A stretch of DNA of 64,000 nucleotides from Lichenicola sp965198655 (GCA_965198655.1 OZ240668.1:3162001-3226000); one strand, 5' to 3'; shown: positions 29,701-39,473, counted from the stretch's first letter. The notes: generated by a model from the letters alone, not told the origin. Numbers and translations: made by a program.

Positions 29701-31158
29701 CTAGTGATGGTCGCCGCCGTAGTTCTGGGTGATCTGCTTATATTCGAGGAAGTCCTCCATCGAGGCGAGGCCGCCCAGCCGTCCGAGGCCGCTCGACTTG
29801 AACCCACCTTCCTCGAACTCCACCGCCAGGTTGGCCCAGCTATTGATGGAGATCAGCCCGGCCTCCAAGCGACGCGCCACCCGCATCGGCCGGTCGATGT
29901 CGCGGCTCCAGATGCAGGCGCTGAGCCCGTACTCGCTGTCGTTGGCCAGCGCCACCGCCTGGTCCTCGTCGTCGAACACCTGCACCGTCTGCACCGGGCC
30001 GAAGATCTCCTTCTGCAGGATCGGCAGGGACGGGTCCATCACCTCCAGCAGCGTCGGGTGGTAAAAGGCGCCACCGGCCAGCGACGCCGCCGTGGACGGG
30101 CCGCCGCGCAGGATCGGCCTGGCGCCGGCCTGGATCGCCTCCTCGACCATGGCGTTGACCCTGGCCACCGCGGCCTTGTCGATCATCGGACCCATGTCGC
30201 TCGACGGGTCCGCGGCAGGACCGGGACGCACCTTCTCCAGACGCTGGGCCAGCCCGTCCTTGAGCCGGTCGGCGATGCCGCGCTGCGCCAGGATCCGGCT
30301 GCCGGTCATGCAGAACTGCCCAGCGAACACCGTGGACGACTTCTCCAGCGTCGGCAGCACCGCGTTCAAGTCGGCGTCGTCGAACACCAGGTGCGGCGTC
30401 TTTCCGCCCAGCTCCAGCCCGACCCGCTTGAGATGCACCGCCGCCGCCTGGGCGATCTGCCGCCCGGTGGCGGTGCTGCCGGTGAAGCTGATAGTCGGCA
30501 CCAGCGGAGAGTCCACCATGAGGCGGGCGCCGTCGGAACCGGTCTCGGTGAAGATGTTGACCACGCCCGGCGGGATCTCCGAAACGCTGGTGATCACCTC
30601 GGCCATCAACTGCGCCGTGTGCGCCGCCTGCTGCGGCATCTTGATCACCGCGGTGCAGCCGGCCGCCAGCGCCGGGGCCAGCGAGCGGATCGACAGGTAG
30701 GCGGGCGAGTTCCACGGCGTGATGATCCCGGCCACGCCGACCGGCTGACGGATCGACATCGACTGCACGCCGGGCCGCGGATCGAGCACGCGGCCGAAGG
30801 TGTGCAGCGCCAGGCCGGCGGCGAAGCGCAGCGCGCGGACGATGAAGTTCGCCTCGAACCCCGCCTCGTAGCGCAGCTTGCCGTTCTCCAGGCACAGCGT
30901 GTCCACGATGTCGCCCATGCGGGCGGCATAGGCGTCGGCGAGGTGGCTCAGCGCCGTGCTGCGCAGCATCACGTCGGACGCCCAGCCCTCGCGCCGGAAC
31001 GCCGCCGAGGCCGCGTCGATGGCGCTGCGCGCGGCCTCGATGCCACCGTCACGGAAGGTGCCGATCACCGCGCCGGTCGCCGGGCTGATGCTGTCCTTCT
31101 CGGGACCAATTTCGACCCACTCGCCGCCGATCCAGTGTCTGGCCCTACGTTCGGTCAT
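29701..31158 (-). CDS. NAD(P)-dependent aldehyde dehydrogenase
   Basis: This 485-residue ALDH-superfamily enzyme has LELGGKTPHLVFDDADL with the general-base Glu, the catalytic Cys in GQFCMTGSR, and the family start RHWIGGEWVE. ATG at 31158 follows AAGGAG at a seven-base gap. It is the last gene of a minus-strand unit with the MFS carrier and the gamma-resorcylate-type decarboxylase. It may therefore oxidise an aromatic aldehyde to the acid that the decarboxylase uses, but this is inferred from position. It is distinct from the ALDH at 82-1587. Confidence 0.95.
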   Translation of the reverse strand: MTERRARHWIGGEWVEIGPEKDSISPATGAVIGTFRDGGIEAARSAIDAASAAFRREGWASDVMLRSTALSHLADAYAARMGDIVDTLCLENGKLRYEAGFEANFIVRALRFAAGLALHTFGRVLDPRPGVQSMSIRQPVGVAGIITPWNSPAYLSIRSLAPALAAGCTAVIKMPQQAAHTAQLMAEVITSVSEIPPGVVNIFTETGSDGARLMVDSPLVPTISFTGSTATGRQIAQAAAVHLKRVGLELGGKTPHLVFDDADLNAVLPTLEKSSTVFAGQFCMTGSRILAQRGIADRLKDGLAQRLEKVRPGPAADPSSDMGPMIDKAAVARVNAMVEEAIQAGARPILRGGPSTAASLAGGAFYHPTLLEVMDPSLPILQKEIFGPVQTVQVFDDEDQAVALANDSEYGLSACIWSRDIDRPMRVARRLEAGLISINSWANLAVEFEEGGFKSSGLGRLGGLASMEDFLEYKQITQNYGGDHH

Positions 31159-31214
31159 GGACGATCTCCTTGTATCGCACTCGATTATGGTCCGGCTGCC
31201 GCGCGGGTCGGACG

Positions 31215-32572
31215 TCAGCCATGAAGCAACGGCGGGACCGCGAAACCGCTCAAGGAACGCCGCTCGCGTGCCAGCAACAGGATCGCCATGCCGGCAACGA
31301 GCGCAGCACAGCCGATGGCGATGAACACGGCACCCGGCCTGTGGAAGACCTGCTGCAGCAGGCCGATCAGGAACGGTCCGAGGATCGCCCCGACGCGGCC
31401 GATACCGAGCTCGGTGCCGACCGCGCTGGCCCGGAGCTCCGTGTCGTAGGGCTGGGCGGTGAAGTTGTTCAGCACGAACTGGGGGCCATGACGAGAAAGC
31501 CGGCGGCGGTGATCCCGACCACGTTGGCGAGGTGGCTGTCGGCATGGGACAGGAACAGCATCGTCGCGGCGCCCAGCGTCCACCAGATCGCCAGCGCGAT
31601 CCGATTGGACCCGCGACGGTCGGCGACGTAGCCGCAGCACAGGCCGCCGACGAACGACATGATCTGCATCAGGGCGCCGAAGCCGAAGCTGGCACCGAAG
31701 CTTTCGCCACGCCGCAACATCACCGTCGGCACCCAGCCGGTGAGGCCGAAGATGCAGAACAGGCTGAGAAAGGCGGCGAGCCAGATGGTCAGGCTGGTGC
31801 GCCGGTAGCGGGGCGACAGCAGCGCATACAGCGAGCCAGGCGCTGACGACGCGACCGGCTGGCGGAACGTCGCGCCGCGATACAGCGCGGCGCGCTCCGG
31901 GCGAAGCCGGGCCAGCAGCGCGCGCGCTTCCTCCATGCGGCCACGGGCCACCAGGAACCGGATCGATTCCGGCAGCAGCAGGTGCAGCACGATGGCGAGC
32001 GGCGTCGACAGCGCGCCCACCCAGTACAGCACCTGCCAGCCGTGCCCGGGGGTGAGGAAGACGCCGACCAGGCCGGCTGCCGCGCCGCCCAGCGCCCAGC
32101 CCAGGCCCACGCCCCAGATGGAGAACCGGTTCGCCACCCGCCGCGGCGCCAACTCGTTGATGAAGGTCGTGGCGAGCGGCAGCAGCACGCCGAGACCGAG
32201 GCCGGTCAGCACGCGCAGCAGGCAGAACGAGCCGAACGAGTTGCCCAGCAGCGGCGTCGCCAGGGTGAACAGGCTGGCGATCCAGACGCCGCCGATCAGC
32301 GTGCCGCGCCGTCCGAACCGGTCGGCGATCGGCCCCTGCGCCAGGGCGCCGACCAGGAAGCCGAACAGTCCGCTCGACACCAGCAGTCCCGCCTGCGACG
32401 GCTGTAGGTGCCACGGCCGCATCACGTAGTGGATCACATAGGCAGGGTTGAAGGTGTCGTAGCCGTCGAAGAACGTCAGCAGCGACATCAGGACGCCGAG
32501 ACGGACATGCAAGGAGCCGAGCCTGGCCTTGGCGAGTTCCTCGTTGCTGTCGATCATGACGGGTTGGGACAT
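31215..32572 (-). pseudogene. MFS aromatic-acid transporter (AAHS-like), frameshifted
   Basis: The frame from ATG 32572 encodes an MFS carrier of the aromatic acid:H+ symporter type, with FFDGYDT in helix 1 and IADRFGRRGTL after helix 2. It stops early at GFLVMAPSSC. In the next frame the protein continues QFVLNNFTAQPYDTELRASA, GTELGIGRVGAILGPFLIG and ends at 31215. The break is a run of five G (31481-31485, C on the coding strand). One more base there restores a continuous reading of about 450 residues. This may be a real mutation, a variable homopolymer or a sequencing error. It sits between the decarboxylase and aldehyde dehydrogenase genes and should import their substrate. Confidence 0.85.
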
Positions 32573-32692
32573 GGACTGTTTCCAGCGCGCTCCGGAGGAT
32601 CTTGATCGTCCGCCTGGAACACCAAAGGGGGATACGAGAGCGCTCTCGCCCTCCCAGGTGACGCGACGCCCGGCGCGAGCGGGCCTGCTGCG

Positions 32693-33670
32693 TCAACCCA
32701 GCTTGAACAGTTTCTGGGCGTTGTGGCGGCCGATCTTCAGGCGGTCGGCCTCGCTGATGCTGGCGGCGTCGAACCAGGTCGCGGCGTGGTCGATGTTCTC
32801 GAACGGCCAGTCGGTCGAGAACAGGATGCGGTCGGCGCCGATCTCCAGGATGGCGTCGATCAGGGTCTGGGTGCGGAAGTTGCCCGAGGTGGTCAGGTAG
32901 AAGTTCTGCTGGAAGTACTCCGCGAGCTTCTTCTGCGCCGGGTAGGCCGGCTTGATCTTCATCCACGCGTTGCGGTTGTCGATCCGCCACATGCTGTAGG
33001 GCAGGCCCTCGCCCATGTGGCCCAGGATGATCGTCAGCCTGGGATGGCGATCGAACAGCCCCGACGCCATCAGGCGCAGCGCGTGCACCGCCGTTTCCTG
33101 CCCGAACGCCCAGGTGGGCCCGAGCAGCCAGGGGTGGCCCTTGTAGATGCGCGCGTCGGCCGCCAGCGGGTTGCGCGGGTGCAGGTAGAACGGAACGTCG
33201 AGCGCCTCGACCTCGGCCCAGAACGGGAGATACTGCGGCAGGTCGTAGTAGACCGGGCCGTCGACCTGCTCGATCTCGGAGAAGCCGTTCACCAGGGCCC
33301 CCTTGAAGCCCAGCTCGGTCACGCAGCGGGCGAGCTCGCGCGCCGCCGCCTCCGGATCCTGCATCGGCAGCGCCGCCAGACCCTGGAAGCGATCCGGCCG
33401 GCGCGCGACCTGCTCGGCCAGGAAGTCGTTGGCGCGCCGGGACAGCTCGCCCGCGCCCGACACGCTCGCCACCGCCTGCACGGTCGGCGCGTTGAGCGAC
33501 AGCAGCATCATCTCCATGCCGTGCGCGTCCATCAGCCGCAGCCGCGTCTCCTGGATGTCCAGAAGGCGATGACGCAGCTCCGGCCAGATCGTCTCCGGCA
33601 TCTGGCTCGAGGAGTCGGAGAGGGTCTCCTCCAGCGCGAAGTGTTCCTCGAGACCGATCTTTCCGTTCAT
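32693..33670 (-). CDS. Gamma-resorcylate (2,6-dihydroxybenzoate) decarboxylase-type amidohydrolase
   Basis: This 325-residue protein matches the known gamma-resorcylate decarboxylases almost along its whole length, with the same numbering of metal and catalytic residues: E8, H10, H164, H218 and D287. Segments such as LEEHFALEETL, HRLLDIQETRL, ILGHMGEGLPY and FSTDWPFENIDHA are typical. The family reversibly decarboxylates 2,6-dihydroxybenzoate to resorcinol and also acts on 2,3-dihydroxybenzoate or salicylate. ATG at 33670 gives the family start; the longer frame is not expected. It is first in a unit with a (broken) MFS carrier and an ALDH. No resorcinol hydroxylase or hydroxyquinol dioxygenase pair lies beside it. 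Confidence 0.93.
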   Translation of the reverse strand: MNGKIGLEEHFALEETLSDSSSQMPETIWPELRHRLLDIQETRLRLMDAHGMEMMLLSLNAPTVQAVASVSGAGELSRRANDFLAEQVARRPDRFQGLAALPMQDPEAAARELARCVTELGFKGALVNGFSEIEQVDGPVYYDLPQYLPFWAEVEALDVPFYLHPRNPLAADARIYKGHPWLLGPTWAFGQETAVHALRLMASGLFDRHPRLTIILGHMGEGLPYSMWRIDNRNAWMKIKPAYPAQKKLAEYFQQNFYLTTSGNFRTQTLIDAILEIGADRILFSTDWPFENIDHAATWFDAASISEADRLKIGRHNAQKLFKLG

Positions 33671-34148
33671 TCTGGATATCCCTGTCATCCGGCCGTTGCG
33701 ATCAGTACTGGCCCTTGGGCTCAAGCCCGAGGGCGTTCTGCCCCACCATGCTGTCGACTGAGGGCCGGGAAACTACCGGAAGAGGTTGCGGGAGGGACGC
33801 CAGCCGAGGAGGTTGCAAGATCGACAAGCTCATCACTCTTTCCCGGACTATGGTAACGATCCGCCGACGAACCTGCTTTCTTTCCCGAAAGCGGAAATTC
33901 TGGGCATGCTTCGAACAGGATGAGCCATGATCCCGGAACGGCCGTCGACAGGTCGACCAGCGCCGTGCAACCTTCACAGTCATGCGTTCGGTTACATGTT
34001 GGGAGCCTGCTACGAGGTGATGTCCGCTCCTTTGAACATCGCGTCGACCTGATCTTGCTCTCGTTTCCCGCCGATATCGTCGGGTCTCCAGCAAGGTTGG
34101 TCCGGCTCCTGTTCTTCGTCGTCAGCATGTCTTATAAGACTGAATCGT

Positions 34149-34175
34149 TTGCAAGCGCAAGCGTTGCGTCCGCAA
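34149..34175. promoter_or_regulatory. Candidate MarR operator (double inverted repeat)
   Basis: The 27 bases have the form TTGCA-N2-CGCAA-N3-TTGCG-N2-CGCAA, nested inverted repeats centred on 34162. They lie just before the MarR gene in the gap divergent from the decarboxylase unit. The same architecture recurs at 39871-39897. The remainder of 33671-34227 shows no gene. Confidence 0.5.
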
Positions 34176-34227
34176 ATTTATGCGATGGTTCAAGTCCCGG
34201 CAAATCGCTATGGTGGCGGAACGCCGC

Positions 34228-34758
34228 ATGACCTATGGCCTGACCGACAGCCTGGGGTACCTTCTGAACCGCGCCGGGGTGCGCAGCGGTGAGCTGTTCG
34301 CACGCCGGCTGGCGCCTTACGGCATCAGCATATCGATGTACCGGGTTCTCGTGGCCGTCCGAGAGCGGAGCGACCAGCGCCTGAGTGACCTCAGCGCGAT
34401 GACCAGCATCGAGATCTCGACCCTGTCGCGGATGGTCGGCAACATGATGCGGCGGGGCCTCGTGTCCCGCGAGCGGATGGATACCGATGGACGCACGGTC
34501 ACCATCAGCCTCACGGCCGCCGGACACAGGTTAGCGGAGAAGGTCATCCCGCTCGCGATCCATCACGAGCAGGTCGGCCTGCAGGACCTGGACCCGCAAC
34601 TCGTCGCGCAGTTGAAGCGCTGCCTGATCGCCATCTACGACAATCTCGACGCGATCGAGGACGAGCTGCTGCCGGCTCCGCCTACGGCGAGACCACCATC
34701 GCGACAGAACCCCGGCAGGACCCGACTGCCGCCCGCGAACCTCGACCTGGACGATTAG
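34228..34758 (+). CDS. MarR-family transcriptional regulator
   Basis: The protein is 176 residues from this ATG. Its winged helix-turn-helix contains LSDLSAMTSIEISTLSRMVG, then the wing GLVSRERMDTDGRTVTISLT, flanked by dimerisation helices. The C-terminus is a Pro/Arg-rich tail. In-frame ATGs at 34180 and 34210 are possible starts. 34228 is preferred because it has the only purine-rich upstream stretch and leaves the inverted repeat at 34149-34175 outside the gene, but this is not certain. It is divergent from the gamma-resorcylate-type operon and probably represses it until an aromatic acid binds. Confidence 0.9.
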   Translation: MTYGLTDSLGYLLNRAGVRSGELFARRLAPYGISISMYRVLVAVRERSDQRLSDLSAMTSIEISTLSRMVGNMMRRGLVSRERMDTDGRTVTISLTAAGHRLAEKVIPLAIHHEQVGLQDLDPQLVAQLKRCLIAIYDNLDAIEDELLPAPPTARPPSRQNPGRTRLPPANLDLDD

Positions 34759-35060
34759 TCGACACTCATCGGTGCGGATCGAACCGACCCCGCGATCATG
34801 ATCGCTCCGGTGATCATCCGGACAGTCTCAGCACCTGCTTCCGGACCGGCCGGGATCTGCACGCACCTGGGCACCGTGCCGGCTCTCGTCAGCCGTAGCA
34901 TCCGCTTGACCATGGTTGCCGGAGCAACTAGGTGTGACCACCCATCGCATCGACCGAGACGACCGGCTCCTCGAAGCCGGTCGATCTGTGAAACGACCCG
35001 GTCACTCGTTTCTTGCTGGCATTCGTATCGAAGCCTGTCATCCAGCCGAAGGAAGACACA
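34759..35060 (+). other. Intergenic stretch without a gene
   Basis: These 302 bases between the MarR gene and the FAH-family gene show no recognisable protein. The FAH promoter presumably lies here. Confidence 0.4.
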
Positions 35061-35915
35061 ATGAAGCTCCTACGCTATCGACATAAGGATGGTGTCCACT
35101 TGGGAGCGCTTCTGGACGGCGGGATCGTACGGCTGGACGGTCTCGGGTTCGGGAGCATGTTGGGCATCATCGAAGGCGGCAAGGCGGCACTGGACCGCAT
35201 TGCTGCCCATCTTGCCTCCGCGGAGGCCGAAATTGCCCTGACGGATGCCGAGTTGCTGGTTCCCCTGGAACGGCCGAGCAAGTATCTGGCAATCGGCATG
35301 AACTACGCGAAGCACCTCGATGAGGCGGATAAGCTCGGCATCGCACGTTCGAAGCACCAGGTCTGGTTCAACAAGCAGACGAGCTGCATCGCGGGTCCCT
35401 ACGACGAGATCGATCCCGGCGTGACCGAGAAGCTCGACTACGAGGTCGAACTCGGAGTCGTCATCGGCAGGCAGGCCAAGCACGTCAGCGAAGCCGAGGC
35501 GTCCGACTACGTGTTCGGCTACCTCGTTGCCAACGACGTGTCGGCCCGGGACTGGCAGTTCCATTCCCCCACGCACACGATGGGAAAGTCTTTCGACACC
35601 CATGGCCCGATCGGCCCCTGGATCGTCACGGCCGACGAGATCCATGACCCGCATGGCTTGGCTCTGCGGTGCTACGTCAACGGAGAGCTGCGTCAGGACA
35701 ACGTAACCGGTGGCATGATTGCCAACGTGTGGCAGCAGATCGCTTATCTCTCGACAGCCTTCACGTTGTATCCGGGCGACCTGATCGCCACCGGCACGCC
35801 GGAAGGCGTCGGCGTCGGCATGGACCCGCAGGTCTTCCTGCAGCCAGGCGACGTCGTACGCTGCGAGATCGACCAGATCGGCGCCATCGAGAACGTCGTC
35901 GGACGGCCTGCCTAG
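35061..35915 (+). CDS. Fumarylacetoacetate hydrolase-family protein
   Basis: This 284-residue FAH-fold enzyme has a conserved core YLAIGMNYAKHLDEA, metal-site residues in LDYEVELGVVIG and YLVANDVSARDWQ, and the closing GDLIATGTPEGVGVG. It is cytosolic and Mg2+/Mn2+ dependent. Members hydrolyse fumarylpyruvate or fumarylacetoacetate, decarboxylate 2-oxohept-3-enedioate, or act on acylpyruvates. The two-domain length fits the short FAHD type. ATG at 35061 has AAGGAAG upstream. In this setting it likely acts on a ring-cleavage product. Its stop overlaps the first base of the repeat at 35915. Confidence 0.95.
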   Translation: MKLLRYRHKDGVHLGALLDGGIVRLDGLGFGSMLGIIEGGKAALDRIAAHLASAEAEIALTDAELLVPLERPSKYLAIGMNYAKHLDEADKLGIARSKHQVWFNKQTSCIAGPYDEIDPGVTEKLDYEVELGVVIGRQAKHVSEAEASDYVFGYLVANDVSARDWQFHSPTHTMGKSFDTHGPIGPWIVTADEIHDPHGLALRCYVNGELRQDNVTGGMIANVWQQIAYLSTAFTLYPGDLIATGTPEGVGVGMDPQVFLQPGDVVRCEIDQIGAIENVVGRPA

Positions 35916-35960
35916 AGCATCATCGGATCAGGTGCAGTCACCTGACCGGTAAAGATGCTC
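35915..35960. repeat. Dispersed palindromic repeat, long imperfect copy
   Basis: The outer arms GAGCATC (35915-35921) and GATGCTC (35954-35960) enclose an inner inverted repeat TCAGGTG (35928-35934) / CACCTGA (35939-35945). It begins at the stop codon of the FAH-family gene. A separate perfect 14-bp palindrome CAGGTCATGACCTG lies at 36043-36056. No gene is seen in 35961-36161. Confidence 0.7.
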
Positions 35961-36161
35961 GTCAAGACAATCCGATAGACCATGGCCGGTGAACGAACGT
36001 GAACCTGTGATAGTCTAGCGGCGGAGGGAGCACCGTCGACCGCAGGTCATGACCTGTGGCGTTGCCATCACGTAGACGCGGTGAACGCCTGACCGGACTG
36101 GATTGTCCAGCGAAAGAAGCCGCCGGGTGGGCCTACTTTGCACTACGAGCTTCGCCAAGCC

Positions 36162-36320
36162 GCTCTGGCGCAGATCACGTCGCCAAACGCCGGTGCCACG
36201 CCCAACTCGCCGACCGGCGTCTCGCCGCTCCCGAACCATAACACGCCCGGCGAGAACTTGCGGTCCACCAGCATCAAGCCGGCGCGGCAGGTCGTCAGCA
36301 TGGGGCTGTCCCCGGCCTGG
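36162..36320 (+). pseudogene. Relic of an OprB-type porin N-terminus
   Basis: The frame reads ALAQITSPNAGATPNSPTGV then NHNTPGENLR and ends near MGLSPAW. The intact porin at 18485-19957 has VLAQTALPGG, IGLSPNPNLNTPGEELR and NTGLFPTLG at the same spacing just after its signal peptide. The frame then continues in unrelated sequence, and no barrel follows. It is therefore a truncated fragment, not a gene. It lies on the plus strand facing the amidohydrolase at 36446. Confidence 0.65.
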
Positions 36321-36445
36321 TCCGATCGGTCTGCCTCGATCCGGATCTGCGTGCTGTGCTGCCTGTTGTGCGGGCGCAGGCCGATGGCCGGCGCGTCGGG
36401 TGAGCCGGTGGCGCGGGACACCGGCTCACCCGACAGAATCTGCAC

Positions 36446-37480
36446 TCAGTGCCGGCGGAACAGCGCCTCCGCATTGCCATGGGCGATCATGTCGCGCTCG
36501 TGCTGATCGATCGGCAGGTTCTCCAGAAAGCTGCGGGCCCCGGTCTGGGTCAGGAACGGGTAGTCGACCGAGTAGAGGATCCGGTCGGACCCGAGCACCT
36601 TCCGGATGAAGTCGAAGTGCGGCTGGTTCAGCATGCCGCTCGGCGTGACCGACACGTGCGTCCGGTAGGTCTCCGAGACCGTGCGCGATAGGAGGCTGGC
36701 GCCGGGCGGGATCATGTCGTCGAGGCGGTTGAGGTAGAACGGCACCATCTCGCCCCAGTGGCCGCTGATGACTTGCAGGGTCGGAACCTTCTCGAACAGC
36801 CCCGCCAGCATCATCCGGACCACGTGGACGCCGGCCTCGTGATGCCAGCCCCAGCCGAACATTGACAGCCGGACGGTGATCTCGGGCTCCAGCCCGCCGT
36901 AATAGGGCGCCTGCACCTGCGGCAACGGCAAACCGGGATGCAGGTAGAGCGGCATGCCCAGCTCGCCCAGCTTGGCCAGCACCGGCAGGTAGCGCGGGTC
37001 GTCCAGGAAGGTGTCGCCCGGCCGGCCGTGCAGCAGCGCCCCGACATGGCCGAGCTCGCCGGCGGCGCGAGCCAGCTCGTCCACCGCCGCCTGCGGGTCT
37101 TGCCATGGCAGGGCCGCAAAGGCGTCGAACCGGGTCGGGTGGGCCCGGACCGTGCGGGCCATCCGGTCGTTGACCGCACGCGCCAGGCCTGGAGCGTCGG
37201 CGATGGGGGCGAGCTGCACCGGGTTGCTGCAGGACAGCACCTGCATGTCGATGCCGTGGCGATCCATGTCGGCCAGGCGGCCATCGCCATCGTCGCGCGC
37301 CAGCTCGTGGGCACGCGCGACCGGGTTCAGGTGTGGCAGGCCGTCCCCGAATGAGTCCGGCTGATCCTCGAACCGCGTGCACAGGTCCGCGACGTAGCTC
37401 CCGAGCTTGGCCGCCGCCGGCTGCACGGCCCGGATGATGTCCGGGTCGATGACGTGTTCCTCGACGCAGATGATCTTCAT
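36446..37480 (-). CDS. Amidohydrolase family 2 (PF04909), probable decarboxylase
   Basis: This 344-residue paralog of the enzyme at 2056-3105 has E7-x-H9 in VEEH, a His in LYLHPGLPLP, SGHWGEMVPF and the final Asp in SVDYPFLTQTG. It shares MKIICVEEH, FGWGWHHEAGVHV and GNAEALFRRH-type ends with that protein. ATG at 37480 follows GAGGACACG; the longer frame is unsupported. Like its paralog it sits next to porin and FAD-monooxygenase sequences, here the relic at 36162 and the intact gene at 37941. It may decarboxylate or hydrolyse an aromatic-derived acid; the substrate is not known. Confidence 0.94.
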   Translation of the reverse strand: MKIICVEEHVIDPDIIRAVQPAAAKLGSYVADLCTRFEDQPDSFGDGLPHLNPVARAHELARDDGDGRLADMDRHGIDMQVLSCSNPVQLAPIADAPGLARAVNDRMARTVRAHPTRFDAFAALPWQDPQAAVDELARAAGELGHVGALLHGRPGDTFLDDPRYLPVLAKLGELGMPLYLHPGLPLPQVQAPYYGGLEPEITVRLSMFGWGWHHEAGVHVVRMMLAGLFEKVPTLQVISGHWGEMVPFYLNRLDDMIPPGASLLSRTVSETYRTHVSVTPSGMLNQPHFDFIRKVLGSDRILYSVDYPFLTQTGARSFLENLPIDQHERDMIAHGNAEALFRRH

Positions 37481-37719
37481 CGTGTCCTCGCTGGTCCTGG
37501 CCTGCATGTTCCCTGGCCTACGTGTTCCTGGACGGCAAGCTACTCGTCGGAACCGTTCACCCCCAGGAGCGGCATCGGGTCAGGTTGAGGCACTCCGCAG
37601 CTCCACCTGCGTGATAGGGCTGCTCTTCCAGACCGGAGTGGGACCGTGATCGGACGGCGGTCCATCAGACTCGATCGATACGATCCGACCCGGCCCATGA
37701 CGGCCGAGGCGAAGGGAAG

Positions 37720-37821
37720 ATGACCGCGTCGATCGACGCCAACCGCCCTGCCGAAACGTCCGAGTTCCGCTACAAGGGCGTGCCGCAAAGGGTCATGACC
37801 TCGGCCTGGAAGGTGTGGTAG
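37720..37821 (+). other. Short open frame of 33 codons with a good ribosome site
   Basis: GAAGGGAAG immediately precedes ATG 37720, and the frame ends at TAG 37819-37821. The translation starts MTASIDANRPAETSEFRYKG. It may be the cut-off start of a lost gene or chance. No family is recognised, and nothing else is seen in 37481-37940. Confidence 0.2.
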
Positions 37822-37940
37822 CGGCTGTGGCAACGTCGGCGGGCGCTGTTGCGGGAACCGTCATGTGGCGAAGGTCGTCGACACGCGAGGTGCCCGCACC
37901 GGCGTCGGATCCCATGCCTTGGAACCGGAGCGTGCGGCTA

Positions 37941-39473
37941 CTAGGCGGGCTGTGCGTGCAGCGCCTGGTCGACACGGTCGAGCAGCGCCGCCAGCTCGTG
38001 AGAGTCGCGAGCCATGCCGTAGCTGTACCAGTCCGGCCGAACCACCGCCGCCGAGCACGAGTGCGTCGCGAACCAGGCAGCGTAGACGCCGTCGAGGTCC
38101 TCCAGCGCGCTGTCGGACGACGTGGACGCGACCACCGCGATCCGGCCGCCGATATGGAGCCAGGCTCGGCGCTGATCGTCGGTCAGGTCGCGGAGCAGTA
38201 CCGGATCGGACGTCACGATGCACCAGCCGGAGCCGACTATGTCGTCGAAGCGACCCTCGATGCCGTGCGAACGCACCCGGCCTTGCGGGAAGTAGGCCCC
38301 GCCGCCGGCGATGAGGCCGGCGGTCAACCCGGGCAGGCTGACCTTCTCCGGCGCCTGCTGCGCGCGGCGCTGGGCGAGCATGCGCTCGTCGCGCATGGCC
38401 GCCTGGGCCGGATCCCGCAGCGTCTGCACCCGACCGAGCTCGATCGCCTTCTCGGTGATGAAGCGGACATGCGGCTCCCGCTCGGCCTGGTAGGTATCGA
38501 GCAGCGAATCGTCGGCGCGGCCGCGCAGCACCAGGTCGAGCTTCCAAGCCAGGTTGTGGCTGTCGCGTATGCCGGAGCACATGCCCTGGCCGAGGAAGGG
38601 CGGCATCTCGTGTGCGGCGTCGCCGGCCAGGAACACGCGGCCGTGCCGCCAGGTGCGGGCGATCCGGGAGCGGAACACGTACTTGACCGCCCGGATCAGC
38701 TCGGCGTCGTCGTGACCTAGGAACCGTTCCACCCGGGCCCAGACCGCGTCCGAAGCGGTCACCGCCTCGGTGGAGTCCGTCGGCTCCAGCATGAAGGAGA
38801 AGCGGTGATGGTGCGGCCCGATCCGCACGATGGAGATCGGCTGCGCCGGATCACAGATCTGCCGGAACATCGGCAGGTCCGGCATGGTCCGGAGCATGTG
38901 GAAGTCGCAGACCAGCCAGTTCTCCTGGAACCCGTAATCGTCCACGTCCGGCGCCAGGGCGCGTCGGAGGAAGCTGCCTCCGCCGTCGGAGCCGACCACG
39001 TAGCGAGCGCGAACCTCGACCTTCTGGCCGTCCGGCCCGTCACCGCGCAGCGTGACGGTCTCCTCGTTCTGCTCGATCTCGGCCACCGTCACGCCCTGGT
39101 GGATGTCGACGCCGGGCAGGGCCTTGTCGTGTCGATCGAGCACCGTCTCGATCTGAGGCTGGAACATCATGTACATCGCAGCCCAGCCGGCCGGAGCGCG
39201 ATCGGCGTAGCGAAGGTCGACCAGGGTCTCGCCGGCCGCGTTGACCCACTGGTAGTCGCCCTGAGGCACGACGCCGTCGCTGATCTCGTTTACGACGCCG
39301 ATCCGTTGGAACAGCCGCATGGTCTGGTCGTCGAAGCAGGCGGCGCGAGGCAGGTTGTAGAGGCCGGCGTAGCGTTCCAGCACGACGACGCGATGACCGA
39401 ATTGGCCAAGAAGAGCCGCCAGGGTCATCCCGGTCGGACCGTATCCAACCAGGGCGATGTCGTAGTCCTTCAT
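37941..39473 (-). CDS. MhpA-like FAD-dependent aromatic monooxygenase
   Basis: This 510-residue flavoprotein hydroxylase resembles 3-(3-hydroxyphenyl)propionate and resorcinol-type hydroxylases. It has GYGPTG (residues 10-15), VVGSDGGGSFLRR and the FAD-binding GDAAHEMPPFLGQGMCSGIRD, then LAWKLDLVL and a short C-terminal domain. It uses NAD(P)H and O2. It is on the same strand as the amidohydrolase at 36446, 460 bases apart, so the two may be related in function. A candidate operator at 39871-39897 matches the one before the MarR gene, hinting at common control. The true substrate is not known. Confidence 0.94.
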   Translation of the reverse strand: MKDYDIALVGYGPTGMTLAALLGQFGHRVVVLERYAGLYNLPRAACFDDQTMRLFQRIGVVNEISDGVVPQGDYQWVNAAGETLVDLRYADRAPAGWAAMYMMFQPQIETVLDRHDKALPGVDIHQGVTVAEIEQNEETVTLRGDGPDGQKVEVRARYVVGSDGGGSFLRRALAPDVDDYGFQENWLVCDFHMLRTMPDLPMFRQICDPAQPISIVRIGPHHHRFSFMLEPTDSTEAVTASDAVWARVERFLGHDDAELIRAVKYVFRSRIARTWRHGRVFLAGDAAHEMPPFLGQGMCSGIRDSHNLAWKLDLVLRGRADDSLLDTYQAEREPHVRFITEKAIELGRVQTLRDPAQAAMRDERMLAQRRAQQAPEKVSLPGLTAGLIAGGGAYFPQGRVRSHGIEGRFDDIVGSGWCIVTSDPVLLRDLTDDQRRAWLHIGGRIAVVASTSSDSALEDLDGVYAAWFATHSCSAAVVRPDWYSYGMARDSHELAALLDRVDQALHAQPA

